From positions 51,535,358 through 51,599,357 of the forward strand of contig NC_030683.2 of the NCBI RefSeq assembly GCF_000004195.4: a DNA stretch of 64,000 nt, read 5' to 3'. Of this stretch, positions 11,983 to 24,528 are shown in pieces; position 1 is the stretch's first letter, and each line of letters opens with the position of its first letter. This DNA comes from Xenopus tropicalis. Taxonomy: Eukaryota > Chordata > Amphibia > Anura > Pipidae. Below the pieces are notes generated by a model that saw only the letters and a list, made by a program, of their open reading frames with translations, was not told the DNA's origin and searched no databases. The position numbers and the translations under genes were made by a program.

Positions 11983-12234
11983 CATCAAACTAAACATGAC
12001 ATAACCATCACTTTGAAATGATCCTAATGTTTAGCAATGGAATATGCACTTTTTACTAAGATAGAAAAGAATCTGATGTAGAGTGAGGGCAAATAAGGAT
12101 TTAATATCCAAAGTAAGACAAGAATTCCAAATAACTCTTTTATGAAACAAACAAGATGTTTTTAAAAAGTGCATATTCCATTGCTAAACATTAGGATCAT
12201 TTCAAAGTGATGGCTATGTCATGTTTAGTTTGAT
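11983..12234. repeat. Near-perfect long hairpin (72-bp arms)
   Basis: The arm starting ATCAAACTAAACATGACATA (11983) is repeated as its complement at 12162-12234 with one difference over about 72 bp, around a loop of roughly 105 bp. The arms are far better preserved than older repeats nearby. It could be a young MITE-like palindrome or a source of double-stranded RNA. A short direct repeat 'tttgataaag' follows at 12230-12249. Confidence 0.85.
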
Positions 12235-12249
12235 AAAGTTTGATAAAGT

Positions 12250-14025
12250 TTATTCATTTTGCATTCACTACAAACTCCTAAGTTTCCTGAAAACCAAATG
12301 TATACATTTCAAAAACATTTTACAGCATTTATTTTAGCAGTTAGCTATTTCGAGGCTGATTTATCCAGAAGGATTCCGAGCAGTTGGATCTGTTTTAGGA
12401 TTTAGCTGACTTTACTGACAGTCGGGAAAGTTTCAGTGAATTGTCAAAGAAGGTAGATTTGCCAGTTTATCTGAATGTGTTCAACTGCTGATTAGCGTTC
12501 CGCACTGAGCACTATTATTTATCCAAATTCTTGCTTCTCCCATTTGAGGATAGTAAATTCACATTTTTATATACTTTTATATACTGATTATCATTATATA
12601 CAATCATCATTACTGTTTCATAAAAAATACCCTGCATTGAGGAATATGAATATTTTAGTGCTCCAATTGTCTAAAGGTTTGTCTTGTTCTGTAGACATTG
12701 GAATGCTGGTTGCTCTTAGCCACATCCATGTCAAACTTACACAAACCAACAATATTTCTTTATTTACTGACAGCCCAGTGAGCTGAACCTAAAATACAAT
12801 TTACAGTATGTTCAACATTGTTGCGGATAAAAAAAAGTTATACAATAGCTCGAAAGGTAAGGAGTGAAATTGTTGTCAATAAAATATAATCTACTACCAG
12901 AAAAGGCAAAGTGAAATGTAATTATATAGATAATATATCTATATTAGCATAGCATCACCCATCTAAAATACTTATATAGTAATTCTTGTGATAAAGATTC
13001 ATAAACAGAACCCCCAGAAGAGGTGATTAACAAATTATCAATAATAAAGCACTTTCAAAGAAACTACATTCTCCAGATGCAGTGGAGGCTGTTAGGTTTT
13101 TTGAATTCAAAGAAGTTATAGTTTAGGTTAAAATTAAACACTTTTTTATGAAAACACAGAGTGGAGAAAACCATATTACCAATATTATCAAAAATATCAG
13201 CAATTGCAAGGTTTTTGTCTTCTTGGGAGCAAAATACATTAAACCCATAATAGCCAGAAGGCGACATTTAAAAAGAAACTGCCACCAGAAAGTATACCTT
13301 TTTTACAACCATCATAGCATTGTGTTTTAATAGACTTGATAATTGTACTATAAAAGTATTTTCCTGATGCATTTACAGTACCTATCCATGTTCTGCATAC
13401 ATTTGTGCTGCAGTGTCTATTGGAGATAGACAGGGTAAGAATTAACAGTTGGGTTGGCAAAATCAGATTTAGGAACTTTGCATTGGAATTACTTACAAAA
13501 GCAGACCTATCAGTGAAAAATGATAGCCAAGACCTATTAGTCATTAAATGCACATAAATATTTTGAAGTGAAGTTTTTTAGTGTCAGTATCAATTTAAAT
13601 GAAACTTCAAGCAAAAAAACATTGAAACCTTTTAAGGTTATATTGCAACTAGAGAGATATGGAATTGAAGGCTGCAGAATAGTTGATCCTAGGGTATTAT
13701 CAGTTTGAAATAATTTATAGTAAAGTTTTAATGTGAGTTTAATACTTAGGGACAAATGTGGGAAATTATGCAATTTGCTAGTGTGAAAATGATTAAGCAT
13801 TGTTTGTCTTCAAGATTTTTAGAACAACTTGAATCAGACAAACTTGATTGCATAAGGTTGTGTAAAATTTGTAAAATTTCCAAAATTTGAGTTCATAAAC
13901 CTCTAATTTAAAAACAAAAAAAAAGTTAGATTTTTGATTCTAAGAAAAACCATGATCTTGAATTTTAATGAATCTGCCCCATATAGTCTATATTTTATGC
14001 ATGTATGTATATATATCTCCTTGTA
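12250..14025. other. Unclassified AT-rich sequence
   Basis: ORFs up to 104 codons on the minus strand show no family signature and have a composition expected of AT-rich noncoding DNA. Confidence 0.45.
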
Positions 14026-14180
14026 GATTGTAAGCTCTTTTGGGCAGGGCTCTCTTCACCTCTTGTATCGGTTATTGATTGCTTTATGTGTTACTCTGTA
14101 TGTCCAATGTATGTAACCCACCTATTGTACAGTGCTGTGGAATATGTTGGCGCTTTATAAATAAATGTTAATATAAATAA
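14026..14180 (+). mobile_element. L2-like retroposon 3' tail
   Basis: Second copy of the block at 829-1008: TGTAAGCTCTTTTGGGCAGG, TGTACAGTGCTG, GGCGCTTTATAAATAAATG, ending in an AT-rich simple tail that runs into a (TA)n tract. Confidence 0.65.
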
Positions 14181-14203
14181 TATATATATATATATATATA
14201 TAT
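14179..14203. repeat. (TA)n microsatellite
   Basis: About 12 TA units, grown from the simple tail of the preceding retroposon. Confidence 0.95.
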
Positions 14204-15540
14204 TGTTTGCAACCTAATGCAAATCACTAACAGCTCCAATTTATCTATTTCCCTGTCTACTATTATGCTAAATATGCACCCGTATGAAGTATAATGACTT
14301 ATTATAAGCCTAAATGTGCTATGAATAATTATAGTTGGATAGATGTGCAGGGTATCCACTTAAATATTCACACACAGCATTGACTGTGTCTTAACAAAGT
14401 CAATTTGCTGCCAAACAGTTTGTCACTCCCTGGTTTTGGAACAGCCACTCAGTAGTCACTCAGTGCCGGGCCACGCCAGCCAGGCACCCCAGGTAACCAG
14501 ACTAGTCATGTTGCCCCCCACACCTACAAGCGCAGTTGTAGCTATGGGGAAATCAAATGACTAGTGACCAGTGAAGGTACAAGGGCCCAGAATAGGGGAG
14601 GTATATGCCTAGTCTACCTCCACCATTGTGCTCTAGACATGTGCCTCTTCTGCCTACCCATAGTTCTGGCCCTGCAGCCGTTGTAAACTTTTAATGATAC
14701 CAAAGCCTAATCATTCCCTGCCAGCCATCTTGTTTCCTTGCTAGAGTGTATTCATTTAGATGAATTACAAATTTGTGACTCAATCCATTCCAGACCTCTG
14801 TGTGCAGCCAATTCATTTTAGCATAAAGACCTAAGCATTTCATCACAACACAAGTGACTTTTTTAGGCAATGTCAATGACTAGTCCCTATGTTAGAGCAA
14901 TTTAATCAAATCTCTGTCCAGCATCACTCATTTAATTGATATTCCTTATTTGACACATTATAACAGTGAATTCCAAATTGCAGAATCATAAGTTATTTGG
15001 CATTCACAAATGCCACACAAGTATCTTTTAAAAGGTTAATTGGTTTAGTCCTACTGCAACAGATATCTGGAAAGATTGTACACATAAAAAAATGACTAAT
15101 CAATGCCAAAAAGGAAAACCATGAAGCTATAAACGCAGGGGCTACATGGGAATGGATTCCAAATGACCAGCAGCTAGATTACACTGGTTTATGTTTAGAG
15201 ACTGGAAGAATTAAATGTAGCTGTGAATAGGTGAGAAGGAATGAGTTAAGGCAGGAGAATGCTGGGCCGGGGGCGGAGAAAGGGGTGGGATGTGATGCAG
15301 GGGAAGAAGAACTTTACTTCCTTATATTCTGAGCAGGAAATGTTCTCTCTGTAGGATCATTTTATTAGCTGCAGTATATACACATTAACTCCTCACTATA
15401 CTGCTGCTTTGGGGGTAGAATTATTTGGGCAGCCTGCTTGTTAGTCTTTTGCTGTGTATTAACTATTTTAGAGTAGTTAGTTTCACTGTAGTCACTCAGG
15501 CAGTATGGAATTAGCCTGGGCCCAAAACAGTCCACTGAAA
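14204..15540. other. Unclassified sequence
   Basis: No coding remnant. 15190-15540 includes G-rich sequence and may be the 5' part of the complex element that follows; its partner would lie beyond the right edge of the window, so I cannot align it. Confidence 0.4.
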
Positions 15541-16099
15541 GGTTGTGTCAGGCTGTGACACTAAGCTGCTGCTACTGCAACTCATTAGAGTATACAGAGA
15601 GCTGTAATTAGAGAATACAGAGAGCTGTAATTATAGTATACAGAGAAAGCTGTTAGGGATAGGAGCAAAGCTTAAATACAGTAACTTTCCTGGACTTGTT
15701 AAGTCTGCCTATTGCATGATATTTCCAAGTATAGTTACTGGATTTAGCAGCCTGTTCAGATTCTGAACTCTAATTTAAATGTTTATTGTTTAATTAAGTC
15801 TCTGATTTCATATTTATATACATTATTTAGCCCATGCTGTGTGTGGACATTTAAGCTTCCCCTGTTACCATATCCTATAGAGGCTGTCACACTGTCATTT
15901 TCATTTGCCCTGTGTGCCTAAGGCAGAAGTATTTTTACTGTGTTTATATATACTGTAGGTATAAAATACGGTACAGTATTGGCTCATTTAGGGCAGATGT
16001 AACTTCTCTTTGATTTATCCATTTGTTCAGGGGACAATTTGCTGCCACTATGAAACCTGCATACAGTAAAAACCTGTTTGTCTAGTAGGTTTGCAAATA

Positions 16100-16427
16100 C
16101 AGGTATCGGACCCCTTATCCGGAAACCCGTTATCCAGAAAGCTCCGAATTACGGAATGCCCGTCTCCCATAGACTCCATTTTAATCAAATAATTCAGAAT
16201 TTTAAACCTGATTTCCTTTTTCTATGTAGAAATAAAACAGTACCTTGTTATTGATTCCAACTAAGATATAATTAATCCTTATTGGATGCAAAACAATCCT
16301 ATTGGGTTTAATTAATGTTTTATTGATTTTTTAGTAGACTTAAGGTATTGAGATCCAAATTACGGAAAGACCCCTTATCCGGAATACCCTTGGTCCCAAG
16401 CATTCTGGATAATGGGTCCTATACCTG
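16100..16427 (+). mobile_element. 328-bp TA-flanked MITE
   Basis: CAGGTATCGGACCCC to GGGTCCTATACCTG with TA on each side; exactly 328 bp. Inserted in complex element P. Confidence 0.9.
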
Positions 16428-16689
16428 TACCTATAAAACGTGCTTATTGTAGCTTGGAATAGATTTAGTTTTTCTGTATTTATGTATGTGACATTGTTGG
16501 TCTCACAGAGCCCAGCCCCCTTTTAATTATATCATATAGTGCCGACTCACTGTGCTTTAACATTATTTGTGTGCCTGGGGTAGATACAGTCTTACTGTTT
16601 TTATCTATACTTAGGTTGTAATCCAGCAGTGAAAATATTATGGAGAACCTGAACAATGTCACTTTTAATTTCACAGCATTCAGCTTTTA

Positions 16690-16960
16690 CAGGGTTGCAC
16701 CCCCCAGCAGGGCCCACTGGGGCTTCTGCCTCAGGGGCCCTGCACCCCCCAATGGCCCCCACCACCTTCTTTACCCCCCCCCCAGGGGCCCCCAAAACCC
16801 TCTGTCCCCCGAACGCTCCTAAAAGAAACTTACCTGCGGAGCGTCGGGGGGGGGGGGGAGACACAGCGGATCGTGGGAGCATCCTGGGAGGGAACGGATC
16901 TGGCCCGCCAGGACCCACTGGGTTTTTTTTCCGGTACCCTGGTGGCCCAGTCTGGCGCTG
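16690..16960. mobile_element. hAT insertion with 8-bp duplication AGCTTTTA
   Basis: Starts CAGGGTTGCACCCCCC and ends GTCTGGCGCTG, so the outer bases are CAG...CTG. Exactly flanked by AGCTTTTA at 16682-16689 and 16961-16968, the 8-bp target duplication expected of hAT. 271 bp, very GC-rich with long C and G runs that produce spurious ORFs. It lies inside element P, so it is younger than P. Confidence 0.85.
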
Positions 16961-17540
16961 AGCTTTTATATGGCTGGAGATAAATGTAATTTCACAATAT
17001 CTGTGTATTTATATAGAATTCAGCAGTCCCTAAAAATATATCATACGGGGCCTGCTTTCTGTAGCTTTTCTTTGTATGTCGGAGGGAGAGGTAGGTTTAC
17101 TTTATTCATATGTTTAGGTTATCATGAAGCACCCCCCTGACTATATCATGTAGGGCAGGAACAATGTTAGCCTTCATTTTTGTAGAGCTCAGTTTTTATT
17201 TATCTGGTATCATAAAGCAGCTAACATAACAAATGATCATCTAACAACCCCTTTAGATTACACAATTCAGACCTTCTCAGTGTGATATATTCTGTTTGTT
17301 GCAATACTTAATTTATCTATTTAGCTTGGCATTGCTTAATTCTGTTAAGCTTTATTCAATTCTTTTGGCCAGGTACTGCTTGTCTTGCAATCACTTGCCA
17401 CTTATTACCTTAAATGGCGTTGGTAAGAAGATAAACATTTCTGTTTTTTTTTTACAGTGCATTGGTAAGATATGCATACAAATCGGTTTGTTATTTCTTA
17501 ACATGTCTTTGTGGCTTTAAACCCTACAACTTCCTTAGTC

Positions 17541-18205
17541 TGTGCTGTTACTGGGCAAAGACCCATCTATCAGTTTATAGTTTTGCATATGTGTCTTGTT
17601 GGTTAACAGGGAGACCGCTCCCTTTGCACTCTGATATAGTGCTTAGAAGGGGGGTGGGTCTTCCCCTTTGGCTGCCTCTGCTGATCCAGGTGGAAGTTCC
17701 ACTCAGCCTGGGATGAACAGGTCCCCAGTAAAGCCTTCTACCCTAGAGTCTGCATCTAGCTCTAGTGAAGTCAGGGAACAGGAACCCCGCGAATGAGGAA
17801 TAGTAAGTGTTGAGATAATTTATAAGAGCACTTTCTAGCAAAGTGAGATTGGTTAGAAAGTGCAGTTTCGGCTCCAACCAGGAGAAATTAGCTGGAAGTA
17901 CTCTTGCCAACAGGCATTCTTGCCTTAGAGCAGGGCCATGGTTAAGACGCAGGTATCAGGTCAGTTCCTACCCCTGATCCATAGTCGGCTGTGAGGGATC
18001 CTTGGCTGCTAAGGGACACCCTGAGGATACAGATACTTGGCCAGGCTACTCTCCACAGGGAGGCCGTGCTGGTTGGTGGTCCCTACCTCCTCTGTGTGAG
18101 TATATTGCAATAACCCTGCATATTGATTGTCTCTGACAATAAACCAATTCTATTGTTCAACTGCAAGAACCTTCTGGCACCCATTTGTTATTCTGCACTG
18201 CACAC
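17541..18205 (+). mobile_element. LTR-like block A
   Basis: Shares order and motifs with 24529-25290: 'gtgaagtc.gggaacagg', 'cactttctag.aaagtgag', then AATAAAC, CAAGA.C..CTGGC.CCCAT and 'tattctgcactgcaca' near the end. Starts around TGTGCTGTTACTGGG and ends around CTGCACA. A late polyadenylation-like AATAAA and TG...CA ends fit an LTR. I found no clean target duplication, so the edges are approximate. Confidence 0.5.
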
Positions 18206-18880
18206 AGTTACTTATGTTTTTAATTAATTTTCTATACATGTTTTATTAACGAATAAGCATAAAGTTATGGTGGGGACGAGCCCAGCTGAAGGTTTTCAGT
18301 TGGGCTCGTTGTGGCCCAACTGAGTACTGTACAGAAAAGTGTAGAAGAGGGAGAAAGGAGGCTCACTCCTATGACTGCATGGTAGATTAATTGATACAGA
18401 CGCTACTACTGCTGTGCTAGGTGCCAGCCTGCTCAGATTTCCTATCATCAAGACACTGCAGGACCAGCAGTAGGACTGCTGAACCTCTCTCATGGTGGGA
18501 CATGCAGCTCCTGCTGGTGGCAGAGTTTGGGACCACCCTCTGTAGGTAGAGGCAGCCTAATACTCAGTGGCGGATATAATGACATAGTGCTGATCTCAAA
18601 TGGCAACTATGAAAGGGAAAGTCAAGTCTTCAGTGAGGAATGGCAGAGCATAGTAGCGATCTCTTATGGAATTCTGGCTTTAGAATATTGCCTTGGGTTA
18701 GGCTGGCAAGGTCCTATTTATTTGATAAAATGTGAATATATGCTGTGGCCATTTTGTACCATTTTTTTCTCCTGGTGTTTCATTAAGGTATGTAACAAGG
18801 GGGGCTCAGTGGGTTGGCTCAAGGCTAAGGGTCAATTGAGGATTCCCCTTGACATGTCTCTGGCCCAGATTTTATACTTT

Positions 18881-19354
18881 AAGAGAAGATGCCTCTTTGG
18901 ATTAAAGAATAATTAAAAAATGTGATTTAGACTTAAGCACAATTACCTTGCACAGCATGTATTGTTAGTCAGTTTATCATCTTTGAATAACATAATATCA
19001 AGGTATTTTATTTGTTATATTTATCCCATGTATCTTGTGATGAAATCATTGAATCTATGATTATACTCACATATGAACACCTTGAATCAAAATAATGATA
19101 TAAATAATCTACAAGTTTTTTTGCTGAAGTTTGTATTGTGTTCACCTTTGATCATATCTGCTGCTAGTTGTATATATGGGAGAGCTTATTGTTTGCCTTT
19201 GTGTCTGCATGAAAACAGTTGCTGAACACTGGAAGCAGAAAAGGGTCTTGAACTAGAAATTGTATTCATACAGGAACACTGCAGCAGAGTGAATGGCAAC
19301 ATAGCTCCATTCCAAAACCAGCTATAATCTCATAAAAGGTAGAACTTTGGGTAC
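18881..19354. other. Unclassified AT-rich sequence
   Basis: No gene or repeat recognised. Confidence 0.45.
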
Positions 19355-19495
19355 TTAAAGGGGTTGCCCACCTTTAAATTAACATTTAGTATGACATAGA
19401 CAGCGACAGTCTATGACTATTAATAATTGGTTTTAATGTTTTAATATTTTTATAGATTTTCATTAATTCAGCAGCTCTCTAGTTTGGAACTTCAC
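19355..19495 (+). mobile_element. T2-type MITE, left fragment
   Basis: Begins TTAAAGGGGTTGCCCACC and continues 'ttaaattaacatttagtatga', a very common Xenopus TTAA-flanked repeat. The right half is missing. A related fragment is at 51490-51600. Confidence 0.7.
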
Positions 19496-19508
19496 TAGTG
19501 ATAAGAAA

Positions 19509-19563
19509 ATGTTTTCATCAGGCATGGGTTTGATGCAAAATTCCGCATTTCGCCATTGGTGAG
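19509..19563 (-). mobile_element. hAT-type MITE sliver, TAGTGATGAGCGAA family
   Basis: 'tcatcaggcatgggtttgat' followed by 'attccgcatttcgccattgg' matches the inner left part of inverted family copies. Both termini are lost. Confidence 0.55.
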
Positions 19564-19907
19564 AATCACAGAATAATTTAACCCTTTATATCCTGTAACA
19601 CAATACACTTAATCCTTCAAATAAAGTTATACCGTGAATACAGGATAACTACTGTAGGAACTAGGAAACACACCCATGACAGGGCTCTCCAAGCAAAATT
19701 ATTGTTAAAGAGATGTTATGACTACTACATTTTCTTCACCCAAGGACGGCATGGACGGAAACATCTCCCCAACATAAGAGGACTCTAACTGGCATAAAGA
19801 CAGGAAGCAATTGCATATGAATGGATTGAAAATATATATATATTTTTTACTATGCACTTGTAAACAAGGACCTTGAAATACTTACAAGAATAATAATTCT
19901 GACATGA

Positions 19908-20125
19908 CTAATGATGAGTGAATCTGTCCCAGCAAAAAAAAAAATCGTTTTGTTGTGCACTACTTTTTTTGACGCCCCTATTTTGACATGACCCATTTTG
20001 ATAGGCCCCAACCCAATTTGATGCGACCACACCAATTTTTGAGTCTATTTTTATGCAAAACAAATTGCCAAAGGTGAAATTCTCTGCAAATCCATGCTTG
20101 CTGAAAACAATACGCTATTCGCTAG
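19908..20125 (+). mobile_element. hAT-type MITE, TAGTGATGAGCGAA family, diverged
   Basis: Left end CTAATGATGAGTGAATCTGT, right part 'caaatccatgcttgctgaaa', ending GCTATTCGCTAG. Internal 'gacgcccc'-type repeats are present. Confidence 0.7.
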
Positions 20126-20940
20126 ACAAGTTCTTTTATCATAACAATATCAGAACAATGTATGCAACTGAGCCAAATATAAATGTGGGTCCCTCCTCTT
20201 AAAATATTGACATTTTGACATTTAACAATTTATTTTCGGTACTTTAAGAATCTGTTATATTTTACCTACATTATCAAAGGTAAAAGCTACAGTTTTTGTT
20301 ACAGGTTTTTTCAAATGGCCTGCTAGTGATACCTTGTACCAGTATACTTCCTTCCCATGCTGACATCAGGCAGTAGCAACTTCCTGCAACTCCCAGGGGC
20401 CCCATAGGAAGCAGCAGGCACATGGAAGCTACTGTACATGCCTGCTGCTTCCTCATTTTCCTGGAACCCCCAGCACTGCCCCCACAGGATTCCTCAAAGA
20501 TCACAGCCTGCTTTCGGTCCCTTTTGGTTCCTTTATCGTCTCCATCTCCTTCAGTCAGATCTGCAGCCTCATACCTAATGGGGATCGGGGGGACTTTTAC
20601 ACATTCACACCACTTATACATACTTGCACATGCACATATGTGCACACAACACGCATTTTGCCAAGTGTGCACACACATAAACACACACGATTGTGTGGCT
20701 TTTTTTATCACATCGTGGGGATTTTCCTTGTCTGAAAAAAGTATTTCATTGCCTTTGGGAATAGCATATTCACTGGCCGCACTTTGCAGTATCTTTTTAT
20801 TATGTTACTTTTGGTGATTTTTTTTTGCCATTTTATTGCATTAGTTGCCATTTTATTGCATTTTCAGTTCTTAATACTGTAGATATTGTTTGTTTTTTTT
20901 CTATCTGTAAAACTTATTTGGCTAAGTTAAAATATTTAAA
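20126..20940. other. Unclassified; CA-rich patch
   Basis: Contains an interrupted CA/TG-rich patch at about 20620-20695. ORFs of 131 and 145 codons on opposite strands overlap here without any family signature, and I treat both as chance. Confidence 0.4.
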
Positions 20941-21955
20941 CTGTGATTCTGACTGCTGATTATATTAGGTGAAATGAAAAAGCACTGACTTTAGTGGTTT
21001 TATTAGATTTTAGTGATTTATTTATTTTAGTGGTTTATTGCCTTTTGCATTGTTCTTTGTTACTTGTTTGTGCCCATGGAAATTTTGTCTAATATATATC
21101 TATTTGGGTGCCTCTGCGTGCCAAAAAGAATGGTTAATCTATGGCTATGCTATTGGGCATAAAACTGTTCAGTAGACACCTGGTGGTAATATTTAGAATG
21201 TTGGTACTTTACAATATGTGGGGTTTATAATGGAGAAATGCAAGCTTTGTAAAGATTTTCAGAAATTTCATAAAAAAAATTACTTAACATAGCTTTGCTG
21301 TTTGCTAGTTTGCACTAGAAAGATGTATTTACCCATTTTGGTTTTATCAGAATGTGTACTTTTGGAAAACATGTTTTCTAGGGTCTCTGTACTTTTACGG
21401 GGAGTTATGGCACATACTGGGTGCTTATATTGTAGCAGCCAGAGTGTCAGACATGAAAATTCATAAGCGCTATTTTCATTTGGGTGTTTGTCTCCCCCAC
21501 ATAGTTTGGTAAATCTATGTATATTTGTCATTAAACTGTCTAGTAGCTCCCTAGCATTTATATTTAGCAAATTTTATGTTTGTACATTATGAAATACAAG
21601 GTATATAACGGGGTAAATGCAAATGATTTTCCGAAATTTCATAAAAACCACTACATTTAGCATAGCTTTGTAGTTTGGTAGTTTGCAGTATAACAACATA
21701 TTTAACCATTATGGTTTATATCAGAATGTGTAAGTTTGAAAAATATATGGTTTTCTAGGGTCTCCATACTGTTTGGGGTCTTATGGCACATAATACATAG
21801 AACGGGTGCTTATATTGCAGCAGCCAGAGTGTCAGACAAACTAAATTCATATTCATAAATTTGGGTACCTCTGTGTGCCTCAGTTTGGTAAATCTGGGCC
21901 TTGAAGTTTTCAAAACATTTAAATACTGATAGAGTAGTTTCTCAAATCATGGATG
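20941..21955. repeat. ~374-bp tandem repeat, about 2.5 copies
   Basis: 'cagaaatttcataaaa' at about 21260 recurs at about 21634, and the sequence between follows in register: 'catagctttg.tgtttg.tagtttgca', 'tctagggtct', 'cagccagagtgtcagaca', 'tttggtaaatct'. A partial unit precedes and another ends near 21905. Copies differ at roughly one base in five by eye. No coding frame is shared. Confidence 0.75.
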
Positions 21956-24528
21956 GAACTTGCGCTGGGGGCATGACCATGATCATGGACCTGATCAATC
22001 CATGAAATTTCTTCTATTATGCTGATGTCACAAGCTTTTTTCTGGCGCTTCAGAAACTCATGTTTCTGTGCAGTTACTGAAATTATTTGTATTTTAGAAA
22101 AAGTTTGTTAAAAGCTGGCAAATGCTTAGTAAAGCAGGTGGGACCTCAACATTTTCAATACTCATTTTCAACAAAGACATCATGGTAACCACTGTGGTAT
22201 TATTTTGGTAGTGCAAGATTATTTGTAAAGACAAGAGTTTGTTGCTACTGCTACTCTCCTTCTTTCATTATATTAGATTGTGATTATGAAAAAAAACTAT
22301 GAATCATGGCAAAATGCAATCACAGAACATAATAAATCAGCCCCTTAAAATTTATTATAATCCTATCGCATTGGCACAAGACAGCACCTGGATAGGAAAT
22401 GGCACATCAAAGGTTTCATTTATTAATTTAAGATAATCCAATAGTCAAATTTGCTAAGTATTGATAATACAGATGATCACTTTAGAGGATGGCAGTTTGG
22501 TATCTGACCTTTGTATATGAGTGTCTGAGAACACTAATATAAAAACAAATTCCTTATCCATATAAATATGTAAACAAAAATAGAAAAATACATTACAATA
22601 CATGAATGTATACCTAACTGCAATAACAATAATCAAAATGGGGAAGAGGAAGAAAGGAAGATTGATCCACAAGCCCATTTAGTTCCCCTCACCAAAAAAA
22701 ACCCTTACTGATTTCAGCAAGGCAGTCAAATGTCCCCCGATCAATAACTTTGAATTAGAAGTTACAATATCCCCAGGCAAGGAATGAAACAACTTTGATG
22801 TTCCTATTGTAAAGAATGCCTTTGTTTACTGCCATTTATGTCTTATTTACTTTGGTCACAAGGGAAGACCTCACATCACTTGCTCTTCTTCATAACTCAA
22901 GTCCTTCAACCCCATAATTAATTTTACTGACCTTCACTGAATGTGTTTTTATATAGCTGCCCATAACTGTAGCTAACACCAATTTATATAAAGACATCTC
23001 TATATTCTGTTAGATTGTTCAATTGCTTCTAGATTCTCTTCCTATTAATCAGTGTGATTTACAAGTGAAACAAGTGCACATATGGACTTATAATTTATAA
23101 ACTGTCTATTTTTGGGATAAATATACAGAAACTGACACTTATTTCTCAGGCATACTTTAGGATGAACACACAGATGCATTAAAACACACATATTTTTGGG
23201 GGCTGATAAAGGTTTGGATCTTACAACTTAAATTCAAAGAAATTGTACTTAGTGAGTGGTAATTTACCCAGGGAAATATGCATATGAAAATGAACACACT
23301 AGACTACATTTTCTATATTACGATATATTGCATTATATACTTTTTTTTATATATATATATTAGGCTGCAACATCAAAGGTTTAAAATGAAATTACAAATA
23401 AATTAAGAAATATAATTCAAGTCAAGGAGGTCAGTATACCTACCTGATAAAACGGATTGTATGAGCTAGTGAGAATTATCATTGGGTCTAGTGTTTTTAA
23501 ACAGAAGTGGGAGCATGTGTATAGGCCAATTTAATTTAAGAAAATCTAAAATTACTCAAACCTTTAAAAAATAAAATGGTCTGGGATATTGAATCCTGTA
23601 GGAGGGTATGGGCAATTTAACACTTTAAAGTTGTTAACAGTAATACCAGTTACAAATATAAAATTCAGTTTTGCCATCTAGTAATTTGGGCTAAATGATT
23701 CAACATTAAAGACATATTGTCATCACAAATGTATTAATTTTTCTTGAAATTTGAAATGTATTTTATATAACTTTATAGGTATTGATTTTATATATTCAGT
23801 TTGAAAAGAAGCCATGATTCTCTCTTATATAAACAATTTCCCAGCTCCCATTTGGATCATAGGGGCATGCAACCCCTCCCTCACCTGGAAGTGTTGAATT
23901 CATGGACCTGAAATTCCTATGCTTTCCATTGTGGTTGGTGCACAGATTCTATGGAAAGAGATTCACATAGTCCATCATTTCAAAATAAGGTAAGGAAAGG
24001 GTTTCATGACATAGCAAGCCCGAAGGGGGGATAGGAAATGGCATATATAAGTCAGAGAAAGCCTATCATAGTTTCATTTCAGTCTGTGGAACCCAGAATT
24101 TATGTATAAAAAAACATTTACATGAATTATTTCAGGAAGTCCAGGTAATTTTTATAACACCTTTTTACATAAGCCCAACTGAATGAGCACATGTGAAAAA
24201 TGGCTATATTTTCCAGTTAAATTAGCAACAGCATCTCCAAGCAGCAGTGTTTAAATGTTAATGAGCATTTCATGTGAAAGGTTCATTGTTAGAGCACATA
24301 TGTACATAAACGGTAATTAATACTGATTTGTCTTGTGGAGCAGTGGCTCTTGAGAGGATACACTATCTAAATATAATGCAAATAGATACACAAGAACCAG
24401 GATTTTTTTGCATAAAAGCATAAAAGGTGAAAATAATGTTTTCCAAAGTAAAGAGAACATTAAATTGCACATTATAAATAGTTTTTATGCAAAAGTAAAC
24501 ATTTTTATTTTGTCTACAGAATGTCTTT
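21956..24528. other. Unclassified AT-rich sequence
   Basis: A short (TA)n lies near 23350. No gene, RNA or mobile element terminus recognised in 2.5 kb. Confidence 0.4.

Larger units (their letters stand above)
15541..18880 (+). mobile_element. Long complex repeat element, copy P (plus orientation)
   Basis: Two blocks of this stretch reappear, inverted and in the same relative order, at 64000-59445. The first (15541-17240) starts 'ctgctgctactgcaactcat', has three 'gtatacagagagctgtaat'-type units, and then diverged modules marked by 'tatatcatatagggc' and 'tgtgcctggggcaga...tttactg'. The second (about 18225-18875) starts with a hairpin, GAGCCCAGCTGAAGG / 'ccttcagttgggctc'-type, and runs through 'agtcttcagtgaggaatggc' and 'gtatgtaacaaggggg'. 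No protein signature. Between the blocks lie an LTR-like segment and three other insertions. Modular internal repeats recall the long 1723 elements described from X. laevis, but that link is a guess. Confidence 0.65.

Noticed and set aside
13239..13800. Minus-strand ORFs of 104 and 87 codons
   Set aside because: AT-rich, no domain, no supporting context.
20274..20817. 145- and 131-codon ORFs on opposite strands
   Set aside because: No family signature, no splice or codon support; a stop-poor patch with CA repeats.
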